Assembly: GCF_026967795.1 (NCBI RefSeq)
Contig: NZ_JAPVBH010000003.1
Coordinates: 434,001 to 498,000 of the forward strand
Length of the DNA stretch: 64,000 bases
Direction of reading: 5' to 3'
Origin: Modestobacter sp. VKM Ac-2986
GTDB lineage: Bacteria; Actinomycetota; Actinomycetes; Mycobacteriales; Geodermatophilaceae
Shown: one piece after another, positions 44,953 to 52,924 of the stretch
Layout: every line of letters begins with the position of its first letter
Numbering within the stretch: the stretch's first letter is position 1
Notes under the pieces: model-generated
Database searches by the model: none
What the model saw: the letters and a program-made list of their open reading frames with translations, nothing else
Told to the model about the DNA's origin: nothing
Position numbers and translations under genes: made by a program

Positions 44953-45332
44953 CGCGGCATCGTCTCATCCGCGGTGGCACACGTCTCACCGGCCGGCGCG
45001 GCGGCGCCGTGCGACACGTGGGCCAGGGCGTCGCGGACGATGTGGGCCACGTGCGGGTCGACGAGCTCGTAGTGCACCTCGCGGTGCCGCCGCTCTCCGA
45101 CCACCAGGCTCGCGCCGCGCAGCACGCGCAGGTGCTGGGACACCAGCGGCTGGGGTGCGCCGAGGGCGTCGACCAGCTGGTGCACGCACCGGCTGCCGTG
45201 CTGGTCGAGCAGGGCGATGATCGCCAGCCGCATCGGGGCGGCCAGCGCGGTCAGGAGCGCACTGGCGGCCTGGACGGTCTCCGGGTCGGCGGCCGGTGCG
45301 GCGACCCGCTCCCTGCTCGGCGCTGCGGTCAT
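44949..45332 (-). CDS. ArsR/SmtB-type zinc sensor
   Basis: A 127-residue winged-helix repressor. The recognition helix is AQPLVSQHLRVLRGASLV, the alpha-5 metal site is the full DxHx10HxxH pattern D92, H94, H105, H108, matching SmtB/CzrA zinc sensors and mycobacterial SmtB (Rv2358). In mycobacteria smtB is co-transcribed with zur and represses it when zinc is low. Here too the order is smtB then zur with a 4-base overlap. The gene starts four bases after the znuB stop. Confidence 0.9.
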   Translation of the reverse strand: MTAAPSRERVAAPAADPETVQAASALLTALAAPMRLAIIALLDQHGSRCVHQLVDALGAPQPLVSQHLRVLRGASLVVGERRHREVHYELVDPHVAHIVRDALAHVSHGAAAPAGETCATADETMPR

Positions 45333-45336
45333 GGCA

Positions 45337-46239
45337 TCACGGTAACGCCATGTGAGAACTGTTGTCGACTGTGGACTGCTCGGCGGGCTCGTCGTCGTCC
45401 CGGCTCCCCCACCCGCGGCGCATCCGCCGGCGCGAGCTGACCCGGCACACCAGGTAGATCAGGAAGCTGATCGTGGTGACGAAGGGGCTGATCGGCACGC
45501 TGGTGCCCAGCGCCACCAGGATGCCGCCGACGGCGGAGGTGACGGCGAAGACCACGCTCAGCACCGGCGCCAGCAGCGGGGAGGCGGTCACCCGGAAGGC
45601 CGCCGCCGCGGGGGTCACCAGCAGCGAGAGGACCAGCAGCGCCCCCACCACCTGCACGGCGAGGGAGACGGCCAGCGCCAGCAGCACGGTGAACACGATC
45701 GACAGCAGCCCGGCCGGCAGCCCGCGGGCCACCGCCACCTCGGGGTCGGCGCTGAGGAAGGTCAGCGGGCGCCAGATCACGGCCAGGCCGACCACCACGA
45801 CGATCGACAGGCTGATCAGCCACCCCAGCTGCTGGCCGGCCACGGAGACGACCTGACCGGTGAGCAGCCCGAACTTGTTGGCCGCCCGGCCCTCGTACAG
45901 CGACAGGAAGAGCACCCCCAGCCCCAGGCCGAAGGGCATGAGGACGCCGATGACGGAGTTGCGGTCCCGGGCCCGGATGCCCAGCGCCCCGATCAGGGCA
46001 CCGGCGAGCAGCGAGCCGAGCACCGAGCCCAGCGCCACGTTGACGCCCAGCAGCAGCGCGGCCGCCGCACCGGCGAAGGACAGCTCGGCGATGCCGTGCA
46101 CCGCGAACTGCATGTCCCGCATCTGCACGAAGACCCCGACCAGCCCGCCGATCACGCCCAGCAGGGCCGCGGCGATGAGCGAGTTGTGCACCAGGCCGAG
46201 CAGCCGGCCGTAGTCCTCGAAGGTGAAGAAGTCGCTCAT
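45337..46239 (-). CDS. znuB: Zinc ABC transporter permease (ZnuB, first set)
   Basis: A 300-residue membrane protein of the ABC-3 family with about eight to nine helices. It has the conserved FVQMRDMQFAVHGIAELSFAGAAAALLLG and GLGLGVLFLSLYEG segments, and the ATPase-contact loop around FLSADPEVAVARG. It is the permease of the znuACB importer and overlaps znuC by four bases (ATGA). The last 12 codons carry a Zur-box-like sequence and lead directly into smtB-zur. Confidence 0.9.
   Translation of the reverse strand: MSDFFTFEDYGRLLGLVHNSLIAAALLGVIGGLVGVFVQMRDMQFAVHGIAELSFAGAAAALLLGVNVALGSVLGSLLAGALIGALGIRARDRNSVIGVLMPFGLGLGVLFLSLYEGRAANKFGLLTGQVVSVAGQQLGWLISLSIVVVVGLAVIWRPLTFLSADPEVAVARGLPAGLLSIVFTVLLALAVSLAVQVVGALLVLSLLVTPAAAAFRVTASPLLAPVLSVVFAVTSAVGGILVALGTSVPISPFVTTISFLIYLVCRVSSRRRMRRGWGSRDDDEPAEQSTVDNSSHMALP
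45353..45367. promoter_or_regulatory. Zur-box-like sequence inside the end of znuB
   Basis: TGAGAACTGTTGTCG matches the actinobacterial Zur pattern TGAnAACnnTTnTCA at all but the last base. It lies 21 bases upstream of the smtB-like start (on the minus strand) and within the coding end of znuB. It could be an internal operator for the smtB-zur pair; chance similarity is possible. Confidence 0.45.
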
Positions 46240-47102
46240 CGGTGCTCCACCGTGACGTCGGGGTGGTGGGAGTGGTCGTGCCCGCGGCCGGCCTCGACGG
46301 GGTGGTCGGGCGTGCCGACGACGACGATCCGGCCGCGCACGGTGAACACGTCGACCGGCGTCCGGTACAGGTCGGTGAGCGACTCGGAGGTGAGCACCTC
46401 GGCCGGGGTGCCCAGCCGGTGCCGTCCGCCGGCGACGTAGAGGACCCGGTCGACCATGTCGAGCACCGGGTTGATCTCGTGGGTCACGAAGACGACCGCC
46501 GTGTCGTGCTCGCGGCGACGCCGGTCGATCATCGAGCTGACCGCCCGCTGGTGCCGCAGGTCCAGCGACAGCAGCGGCTCGTCGCACAGCAGCAGCGACG
46601 GGTCGCCCACCAGCGCCTGGGCGATCCGCACGCGCTGCTGCTCACCGCCGGAGAGCAGCCCGATCGGGGCGTCGGCGTAGGCGGTCGCCCCCACCGCCGA
46701 CAGCGCCTCGTCGACGCGGGCACGGTCGGCGCGGCTGCGGGGCCGGAGCCAGTACCGGTCGCCGTCGATGCCCAGGGCGACCAGGTCGCGGGCGCGCAGC
46801 GGCGTGGCGGCGTTGAGGGTCTTCTGCTGCGGCACGTAGCCGATGGCCCGGTTGCCCCGGCCCGGCGACCGGCCGGCCACCGACATCGTGCCGGCGGACA
46901 GCGGCTGCTCCCCGAGGACGGCCCGCAGGAACGTCGACTTGCCGGCGCCGTTCGGGCCGAGGACGGCGAGGAACTCCCCCGGCACCAGGTCCAGGTCCAG
47001 GCCGCTCCACAGCGTGCGGGCACCGAACGACACCGCCGCTCCCCGGGTGGAGAGCGGCGGTGCGGTGCCGGCGTCCGGACGTGCGCCGGCGGTGGTGCTC
47101 AT
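46236..47102 (-). CDS. znuC: Zinc ABC transporter ATPase (ZnuC, first set)
   Basis: A 288-residue ATPase. Walker A GPNGAGKST at 49-57, Q-loop PQQKTLN, signature LSGGEQQR at 150-157, Walker B LLLCDEP at 170-176 and switch histidine in FVTHEI. The C terminus ends in a His-rich tail (AGRGHDHSHHPDVTVEHR) that could bind zinc, unusual for a ZnuC and possibly a feedback site. It powers znuB and is followed by znuB with a 4-base overlap. The start is the ATG at 47102, eight bases after the znuA stop. Confidence 0.92.
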   Translation of the reverse strand: MSTTAGARPDAGTAPPLSTRGAAVSFGARTLWSGLDLDLVPGEFLAVLGPNGAGKSTFLRAVLGEQPLSAGTMSVAGRSPGRGNRAIGYVPQQKTLNAATPLRARDLVALGIDGDRYWLRPRSRADRARVDEALSAVGATAYADAPIGLLSGGEQQRVRIAQALVGDPSLLLCDEPLLSLDLRHQRAVSSMIDRRRREHDTAVVFVTHEINPVLDMVDRVLYVAGGRHRLGTPAEVLTSESLTDLYRTPVDVFTVRGRIVVVGTPDHPVEAGRGHDHSHHPDVTVEHR

Positions 47103-47109
47103 CGGGAGG

Positions 47110-48054
47110 TCAGGCCGACAGCGCGGCGGCGACGGCGTCGATGTTGCTCTGCATCCAGGAAACGTAGTCCTCGCCCTCGGGCAGGGTCTCGGTGACCGGG
47201 ACGACCGCCACGCCGGCGGACTCGGCGGCGGTGAGCACCTGCTCGGTCTCCGGGCCGGTGGTCTGCTCGTTGTAGACCAGAGCCCTGACCTGACCGCCGG
47301 TGAAGAGGTCGAGGGTCTCCTGGAGCACGGCCGGGGCGACGTCGCCACCCTCCTCGATCGCCTCGGAGAACTCCTCGGGCGTGCGGTTCTCCGCACCCAG
47401 GGCGTCCAGCAGGTAGCCGGGCACCGGCTCGGTGATCGCGACACCGGCGCCGGAGGTGCTCGGCTGCTGCTCGGCCTCGCTGTCGATCAGGCCCTGGACG
47501 GCCTGGCTGAACTCGGCGCCGTTGGCCTCGTAGTCGGCGGCGTTGTCCGGGTCGATCTCGCTGAGCGAGGAGACGATCTCGTCCGACAGCTTCAGGACGG
47601 TCTCGAAGTCGTACCAGACGTGCTCGTTGAGCTCCTCGCCCGCGGCCTCGGCCTCGGCCTCGCGGCCGGAGAGCTCGACCACGTCGATCACCGTCGCCTG
47701 CGAGTCGCTGGAGGACAGCAGCGTGTCCATGAAGTCGTCGTAGCCACCGCCGTTGGCGATCACCAGGCTGGCGTCGGAGACGGCCAGCTGGGTGCGGGTG
47801 TCAGCCTCGTAGGAGTGCGGGTCCGCCGACGGGTCCTCGATGACCGAGGTGACCTCGACGCCGTCCCCGGCGATCGCGGAGACGATGTCGCCGTAGACGT
47901 TGGTCGAGGCGACGACGGAGATGCCCCCACCCGACGACGCGGGGGCCGACGAGCCGGAGGTGCCGGCAGCGGCTGCGTCGTCCGACCCGCCGCACGCGGT
48001 CAGGAGCAGCAGCGACGAGGCGGCGACTGCCGAGACCGACGGGGGGATGCGCAT
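47110..48054 (-). CDS. znuA: Zinc/manganese ABC transporter substrate-binding lipoprotein (first set)
   Basis: A 314-residue lipoprotein. The lipobox is LLTAC with Cys21; a Ser/Gly/Ala linker follows, then the cluster A-I fold. First and second metal histidines lie in ADPHSYEAD and NEHVWYD. The third position, normally a histidine in a 'SHxAFGY' loop, reads AITEPVPGYLL with a glutamate instead, and there is no His-rich loop. The C-terminal TETLPEGEDYVSWM is typical of this subfamily. It delivers metal to ZnuB outside the membrane. A Zur-like sequence lies 21 bases upstream. Confidence 0.88.
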   Translation of the reverse strand: MRIPPSVSAVAASSLLLLTACGGSDDAAAAGTSGSSAPASSGGGISVVASTNVYGDIVSAIAGDGVEVTSVIEDPSADPHSYEADTRTQLAVSDASLVIANGGGYDDFMDTLLSSSDSQATVIDVVELSGREAEAEAAGEELNEHVWYDFETVLKLSDEIVSSLSEIDPDNAADYEANGAEFSQAVQGLIDSEAEQQPSTSGAGVAITEPVPGYLLDALGAENRTPEEFSEAIEEGGDVAPAVLQETLDLFTGGQVRALVYNEQTTGPETEQVLTAAESAGVAVVPVTETLPEGEDYVSWMQSNIDAVAAALSA

Positions 48055-48074
48055 GTGTCTCTCACTTCCAGGAA

Positions 48075-48089
48075 CGACAACGGTTACCG
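48075..48089. promoter_or_regulatory. Zur-box-like sequence upstream of znuA
   Basis: On the minus strand, the direction of znuA, this reads CGGTAACCGTTGTCG, sharing the TTGTCG end and central AA with the two other Zur-like sites at 45353 and 55272. It lies 21-35 bases upstream of the start, where a repressor would block transcription. Confidence 0.5.
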
Positions 48090-48160
48090 CTAGCGTAAGC
48101 CGGTGCCCGCCGTCCCGGCCGCACCGGGTCGCGCGGACGTCCCCGCCCCCGTGGGCCCGG

Positions 48161-48853
48161 TCACTCGTAGGTCTCCGCCGGCGCCTCGACGACCTGCACC
48201 GTCACCGCGTCCACGGCCGGCTCCGGGTACCCGACGGCCGGGTCGGTCAGCGGCGGGACGGCGACCCCGACGACCTCCACCCACGTGTCGGGCGCGACGT
48301 CGGCCGCGCCGTCGGGCACCGCCACCCGCACGGCCGTGGCGTCGGCGGCGCAGCAGTTGACGACGAACCGGGTGACGTACCAGCCGCCGGCGGCCCGGGG
48401 TGACACGAACCCGACCAGCCGCACCCGGCGGCCCTCGAGCCCGGCGGACTGCGAGGCGACCAGGTAGTCGAACAGCCGCACGGTGCGGTGGTCCTCGCCC
48501 GGGTCGTCGGGCCCGAGGGCGGTGACCCCGCCCGGCGGGACGGCGACCGGGGCGACCTGCCGGCTCGCCGTGTAGGAGCCCAGCGCCGGTGGCGCGACGA
48601 CCAGGACGACGGCGACCGGCGCCACCAGCAGCCAGCCCACCGCCGGCCCGGGGTGTCCGTCCCCACGTGACCGGCCGCGCAGCAGCCCGGCGACCGCGAG
48701 CACCACTGCCACCACCCCGGCGGCGAGCAGGAACGGCCGGAAGCCGGCCCGCACGTAGTCCAGGTACCGGTCGCTGCCGGCCACGACCAGCACGACCACA
48801 CCGAGCAGCAGCAGGAGCACGTGCTGGGTCGGGCGGTCCGGGCCGCGGGTCAC
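48161..48853 (-). CDS. TIGR03943-family membrane protein
   Basis: A 230-residue protein with three to four N-terminal helices (HVLLLLLGVVVLVVAGSDRYLDYVRAGFRPFLLAAGVVAVVLAVAGLL...) and a C-terminal domain containing VTRFVVNCCAADATAVRVAV, a conserved NCCxAD motif that could bind metal. Genes of this family always accompany a YraQ-type permease, here upstream with a 4-base overlap (GTGA), and often lie in zinc regulons. I infer a partner of the permease. It is followed after 106 bases by znuA. Confidence 0.8.
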   Translation of the reverse strand: MTRGPDRPTQHVLLLLLGVVVLVVAGSDRYLDYVRAGFRPFLLAAGVVAVVLAVAGLLRGRSRGDGHPGPAVGWLLVAPVAVVLVVAPPALGSYTASRQVAPVAVPPGGVTALGPDDPGEDHRTVRLFDYLVASQSAGLEGRRVRLVGFVSPRAAGGWYVTRFVVNCCAADATAVRVAVPDGAADVAPDTWVEVVGVAVPPLTDPAVGYPEPAVDAVTVQVVEAPAETYE

Positions 48854-49869
48854 AGCAGCACCCCGCCGACGGCGGACGCGACGGCCACCGCCACGAGGAA
48901 GGTGAGCGGCGCGAACCGCACCGCGAAGCGGCGGCCGAAGGTGCCGGCCTGCAGCGCGATCAGCTTGACGTCGACCGCCGGCCCGACGACGAGGAAGACC
49001 AGCCGGGCGGTGAGGGAGAAGGACGTCAGGCCGGCCGCGACGAAGGCGTCGGCCTCCGAGCAGACCGCCAGGACGACGGCCAGCAGCGCGAGCACCAGCA
49101 CGGCCAGCACCGGGGAGCCGGCGACCTCCTCCAGCCACCGCCGGGGCACCAGGACCCCGAGCGTGGCCGCGGTCGCGCCCCCGACGACGAGGAACCCGCC
49201 GGCGTGCACCAGGTCGTGCCGCATGGCCTCGCCGAAGGCGCCCGCCCGGGTCGCCGCCGGGTCCTGGTGCGCCGGCGCGGGCAGCCGGAGCCAGTCCGAG
49301 CGGCCCAGCAGCGTCCACAGCCAGCCCATCAGCACCGCCACCAGCAGGGAGGCGACGAAGCGGGCGGCGACCATCGCCGGCTGCCCGGGGAAGGCCACGG
49401 CGGTGGCGACCAGGACGACGGGGTTGACCGCCGGCGCGGCCAGCAGGAAGGCCAGCGCGGCGGCCGGGGCGACACCGCGCCGCACCAGGCTGCCGGCCAC
49501 CGGCACCGACGCGCACTCGCAGCCCGGCAGGACGACGCCGGCCAGCCCTGCCACCGGCACCGCCACCGCGGGGCGCCGGGGCAGCACCCGGGCGAAGAAG
49601 GACGGCGGCATCAGGGTGCTGATCGCTGCCGACAGGGCCACCCCCAGCACGAGGAACGGGAACGCCTGGAGGCAGACGGCGATGAACACGGTGCTCCACG
49701 CGAGCACGACCGGCGCGTCGAGGAACCCGGGGGCCAGGAAGTGCAACGCCACGGCCAGCGCGACCACCCCGGCCAGCACGTCGGTGCTGCGGACGCCACC
49801 GCGTGGGCGGGTGACCTCCGGCTCGAGCAGCTGCCCGGCGATGTGGCCCTCCCCCGGATCGGTGATCAC
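48850..49869 (-). CDS. YraQ-type permease (DUF318 family)
   Basis: A 339-residue membrane protein with about eight helices. The duplicated family motifs are present: PGCECASVPVAGSLVRRG and VCSEADAFVAAGL with AVNPVVLVAT and GPAVDVKLIALQ. Cysteines in PGCEC and VCSEA could carry a metal or thiol compound. Its substrate is unknown; its position with TIGR03943 in front of znuACB suggests zinc or another divalent metal. The GTG at 49869 is one option; an ATG at 49941 would place 24 more residues across the palindrome at 49867-49885. Confidence 0.82.
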   Translation of the reverse strand: MITDPGEGHIAGQLLEPEVTRPRGGVRSTDVLAGVVALAVALHFLAPGFLDAPVVLAWSTVFIAVCLQAFPFLVLGVALSAAISTLMPPSFFARVLPRRPAVAVPVAGLAGVVLPGCECASVPVAGSLVRRGVAPAAALAFLLAAPAVNPVVLVATAVAFPGQPAMVAARFVASLLVAVLMGWLWTLLGRSDWLRLPAPAHQDPAATRAGAFGEAMRHDLVHAGGFLVVGGATAATLGVLVPRRWLEEVAGSPVLAVLVLALLAVVLAVCSEADAFVAAGLTSFSLTARLVFLVVGPAVDVKLIALQAGTFGRRFAVRFAPLTFLVAVAVASAVGGVLL

Positions 49870-49885
49870 GGTTCCCGTTACCGTG
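49867..49885. promoter_or_regulatory. Inverted repeat between the YraQ permease and pacL1-like genes
   Basis: CACGGT (49867-49872) and ACCGTG (49880-49885) flank seven bases, TCCCGTT. The half CGGTAAC matches the start of the Zur-like site at 48075. It overlaps the GTG start of the permease and lies 55 bases upstream of the PacL1-like gene, so it could regulate either direction. Confidence 0.45.
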
Positions 49886-49939
49886 GTGTCGACGCACGAT
49901 CCCACGCGCCACACCCCAGCAGAAGCGAGGAGCTCGTCC

Positions 49940-50254
49940 ATGGCCGAGTCGAAGACCAACCGCACCGCCACCGCCGGCCGACTGCTGCGCAAGGCCGCCG
50001 GGACGGTGGCCACCGGTGTCGTCGGCGTCGCCGTCGTCCGGGCCGCCGAGCGCGGCGAGGGCGGCAGCCTGCCCCGCCGGATCGCCGTCACCGCGACCCG
50101 GCTGGGCATCCTGGGCACTCGCCGCGCCGAGACCGCCGTGGAGCGCGCCCGGCTGGCCGCCGGCGACGTCCGGGCGCAGGCCTACGCCGACCTGGGCGAG
50201 CAGGCTCCCCCGCCGGCCGACCGGTCCACCGGCGGCCACGACCACAGCCACTGA
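49940..50254 (+). CDS. DUF1490 protein, PacL1-like metallochaperone
   Basis: A 104-residue protein of the DUF1490 family, like Rv3269 (PacL1) of M. tuberculosis. It has one N-terminal membrane segment (AAGTVATGVVGVAVVRAA, about residues 19-36), a charged helical middle, and a C-terminal metal-binding tail HDHSH at 100-104. PacL proteins bind zinc at this tail and stabilise CtpC-type P-ATPases in membrane platforms. The gene is directly followed by ctpC, with the ATG of ctpC overlapping its stop. The start has GAGGAG upstream. Confidence 0.88.
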   Translation: MAESKTNRTATAGRLLRKAAGTVATGVVGVAVVRAAERGEGGSLPRRIAVTATRLGILGTRRAETAVERARLAAGDVRAQAYADLGEQAPPPADRSTGGHDHSH

Positions 50255-52500
50255 TGACCACCGCGACCAGCACGCCGCCCACGGTCGTCGCCGACGCCGG
50301 CGGCCGGGTGCGGATCGCCGTCCCCGCGCTGACCGGCTCGCCGGCGCGCGCGGTGCAGGTCGAGGACGCCCTGGACGGCGTCCCGGGCGTGCTGGCCGCG
50401 CAGGCCTTCCCGGGCACCGGGCAGGTCGTGGTGTGGCTGACCCCGGACGCCGACCGGGCCGACGTGCTCGCCGTCGTGGCGGGCGCCGGTGACCTGTCCG
50501 CCGACGCGGTGGTCGCCCGCCGGCCCCGGTCGGCCGACGTCGCCAACACCGAGCTGCTGCGGATCGGGATCGGTGGGGCCGCGCTGGCCCTGCTCGGCAT
50601 CCGGCGCTACGGCTTCGGCCGTCCGCCGGTGCTGTCGGGCCGCAGCCGGCTGGTGGCCAGCGCGCTGACGCTGTTCACCGGCTACCCCTTCGTCAAGGGC
50701 GCCTTCGGTGCGCTCGCCGGCAAGCGCACCGCAGGCACTGACGCACTGGTCACCGCCGCGACCTTCGCCTCCCTGCTCCTGCGGGAGAACGTCGTCGCCC
50801 TCACCGTGTTGTGGCTGCTCAACATCGGCGAGTGGCTGCAGACGCTGACGCTGCGCCGCACCCGCCGGGCGATCTCGGCCCTGCTGGCCGGCACCGAGAC
50901 GACCGCCTGGGTGCTCGTGCCCGGCGAGGGTGGTCAGCCCGACGTCGAGCGCCAGGTCGACCTGGCCCAGCTGCGGGTCGGTGACCTCGTGGTCGTGCAC
51001 GACCAGGCGACCATCGCCGTCGACGGCGTGGTCGTCGACGGCACCGGCGTCGTCGACCAGGCGGCGATCACCGGGGAGCCGCTGCCGGCGTCGGTGGCCG
51101 CCGGCGACGAGGTGCACGCCGGTTCGGTGAACCTGCGCGGCCGGCTGGTGGTGCGCGCCTCGGCCACCGGCTCGGACACCGCGATCGGCCGGATCATCGC
51201 CCGGGTCGAGCAGGCTCAGGACGACCGGGCGCCGATCCAGACCGTCGGGGAGAACTTCTCCGCCCGCTTCGTGCCGGCCTCCTTCGCCCTGGCCACGCTG
51301 ACCTGGCTGGTCACCCGGGACGTCCGCCGCGCGATGACGATGCTGCTGGTGGCCTGCCCGTGCGCGGTCGGGCTGTCCACGCCGACCGCGGTGAGCGCGG
51401 CCATCGGCAACGGCGCCTCCCGTGGCGTGCTGATCAAGGGCGGCGCGCACCTGGAGGCGGCCGGGCGGATCGACGCCGTGGTGTTCGACAAGACCGGCAC
51501 GCTCACCCTCGGCCGGCCCGTGGTCACCAACATCGTCTCCTTCTCGCAACGCTGGACGCCGGAGGAGGTGCTCGGCTACGCGGCGAGCTCGGAGGTGCAC
51601 TCCCGGCACCCGCTGGCCCAGGCGGTGATCCGCTCGACCGAGGAGCGGCACGTCTTCATCCCGCCGCACGAGGAGTGCGAGGTGCTGCTGGGTCTGGGCA
51701 TGCGGACCCAGGCCGACGGCCGGGTGCTGCTGCTGGGCAGCGAGGCGCTGATGGCCGGCGAGGGCGTCGAGGTCGGCCCCGAGGCGGCGAACTGGCTGAC
51801 CACGCTGCGGGCGGCCACCGAGACGCCGCTGCTGCTGGCCGTCGACGGTGAGCTCGTCGGGCTGGTCAGCCTGCGCGACGAGATCCGCCCGGAGTCCCGC
51901 GAGGTGCTCGACGCGCTGCGGGCCACCGGCGTGCAGCGCATCGTGATGCTGACCGGTGACCACGCGGTCACCGCCGCGGCGGTGGCCGCCGAGCTCGGCA
52001 TCACCGAGTGGCAGGCCGAGGTGCTGCCCGAGCACAAGCAGGACGCCGTCACCGCCCTGCAGGCGCAGGGGCACACCGTGGCGATGGTCGGCGACGGCAC
52101 GAACGACGCCCCCGCCCTGGCCGCCGCCGACATCGGCATCGCGATGGGGGTCTCCGGCACCGACGTGGCCGTGGAGACCGCGGACGTGGCACTGGTCGGT
52201 GACGACCTGCGGCACCTGCTGGACCTGCGTGAGCTGGGTGGCCGGACGCTGCAGATCGTCCGGCAGAACTACGGCATGTCGATCGCGGTCAACGGCATCG
52301 GGCTGCTGGTGGCCGGTGGCGGGGCGCTGTCGCCGGTGCTGGCGGCGGTGCTGCACAACGCCTCCTCGGTGGCGGTGGCCGGCAACTCCGCCCGGCTCGT
52401 GCGCTACCGCGGGGTGCGCCGGGACGACCACGCGATCGAGCCCGACGGCCTGATCCCGACGCCCACCGGCCCGGACACGGTCGCCGCCGGGCAGTCCTGA
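50254..52500 (+). CDS. ctpC: P1B-type metal-transporting ATPase, CtpC-like
   Basis: A 748-residue P-type ATPase. The transmembrane metal site is CPC at 368-370 (ACPCAVGLSTPTAV), the phosphorylated Asp is D412 in DKTGTLT, the HP motif is SRHPLAQA near 452 and the hinge is GDGTNDAPAL. A short N-terminal domain (residues 15-90) lacks a CxxC. This is the CtpC pattern, which in mycobacteria exports zinc (or manganese) together with PacL1. The gene overlaps pacL1 and ends before a 19-bp terminator. It protects against metal excess, in contrast to the importers around it. Confidence 0.93.
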   Translation: MTTATSTPPTVVADAGGRVRIAVPALTGSPARAVQVEDALDGVPGVLAAQAFPGTGQVVVWLTPDADRADVLAVVAGAGDLSADAVVARRPRSADVANTELLRIGIGGAALALLGIRRYGFGRPPVLSGRSRLVASALTLFTGYPFVKGAFGALAGKRTAGTDALVTAATFASLLLRENVVALTVLWLLNIGEWLQTLTLRRTRRAISALLAGTETTAWVLVPGEGGQPDVERQVDLAQLRVGDLVVVHDQATIAVDGVVVDGTGVVDQAAITGEPLPASVAAGDEVHAGSVNLRGRLVVRASATGSDTAIGRIIARVEQAQDDRAPIQTVGENFSARFVPASFALATLTWLVTRDVRRAMTMLLVACPCAVGLSTPTAVSAAIGNGASRGVLIKGGAHLEAAGRIDAVVFDKTGTLTLGRPVVTNIVSFSQRWTPEEVLGYAASSEVHSRHPLAQAVIRSTEERHVFIPPHEECEVLLGLGMRTQADGRVLLLGSEALMAGEGVEVGPEAANWLTTLRAATETPLLLAVDGELVGLVSLRDEIRPESREVLDALRATGVQRIVMLTGDHAVTAAAVAAELGITEWQAEVLPEHKQDAVTALQAQGHTVAMVGDGTNDAPALAAADIGIAMGVSGTDVAVETADVALVGDDLRHLLDLRELGGRTLQIVRQNYGMSIAVNGIGLLVAGGGALSPVLAAVLHNASSVAVAGNSARLVRYRGVRRDDHAIEPDGLIPTPTGPDTVAAGQS

Positions 52501-52501
52501 C

Positions 52502-52551
52502 CTGAGGGTGGTCCGGCCCGTGGCACGCGCCGCGGGCCGGACCACCCTCAG
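52502..52551. terminator. Strong terminator after ctpC
   Basis: Perfect 19-base arms (52502-52520 and 52533-52551) with a 12-base loop, one base after the ctpC stop. It also covers the stop of the opposing DUF1905 gene, so it may serve both strands. Confidence 0.85.
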
Positions 52552-52832
52552 CTGGTCCGCTCCTGCAGGTGGACGGCGACCTGCTCACCTGCGGCGGACT
52601 TGCCGATGGCCGTGCACAGCGCGGCCCGCAGCGGCAACCAGTGCGGGCCGCTGCCCGAGGGCATCAGCGTGGCCTGGAAGGGGTGCCCGTCCAGGGTCCC
52701 GGACACCTTGACCGCGCGACGGGTGCCGAGCAGCTCCGCGGAACCGTCGAGCTCCAGGTAGGTGGGGAAGGCGCCGTCCTTGCGGATCGGGGCGGTGTTG
52801 GTGGCGTCCAGCGGTCGTGCGGGCGTCGTCAA
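52548..52832 (-). CDS. DUF1905 protein
   Basis: A 94-residue protein whose core FPTYLELDGSAELLGTRRAVKVSGTLDGHPFQATLMPSGSGPHWLPLRAALCTAIGKSAAGEQVAVHL is the DUF1905 domain, a small beta-barrel. No function is known. It is convergent with ctpC across the terminator and lies on the same strand as the ArsR gene that follows, 92 bases away. Confidence 0.82.
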   Translation of the reverse strand: MTTPARPLDATNTAPIRKDGAFPTYLELDGSAELLGTRRAVKVSGTLDGHPFQATLMPSGSGPHWLPLRAALCTAIGKSAAGEQVAVHLQERTS

Positions 52833-52924
52833 CGGTCTCTCCTGCGGGTCCGGCGGACGGGCGGTCCCGGTGAGGACCCTGCGGCCGCCGGGAACTCATC
52901 GGTCCCCCGGCACCGCGGCCCGGG

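Noticed and set aside
48589-50254. Long upstream extension of the ctpC reading frame, antisense to the permease genes
   Set aside because: CtpC motifs begin only after base 50254; the extension is low complexity and antisense to genes with clear membrane domains.
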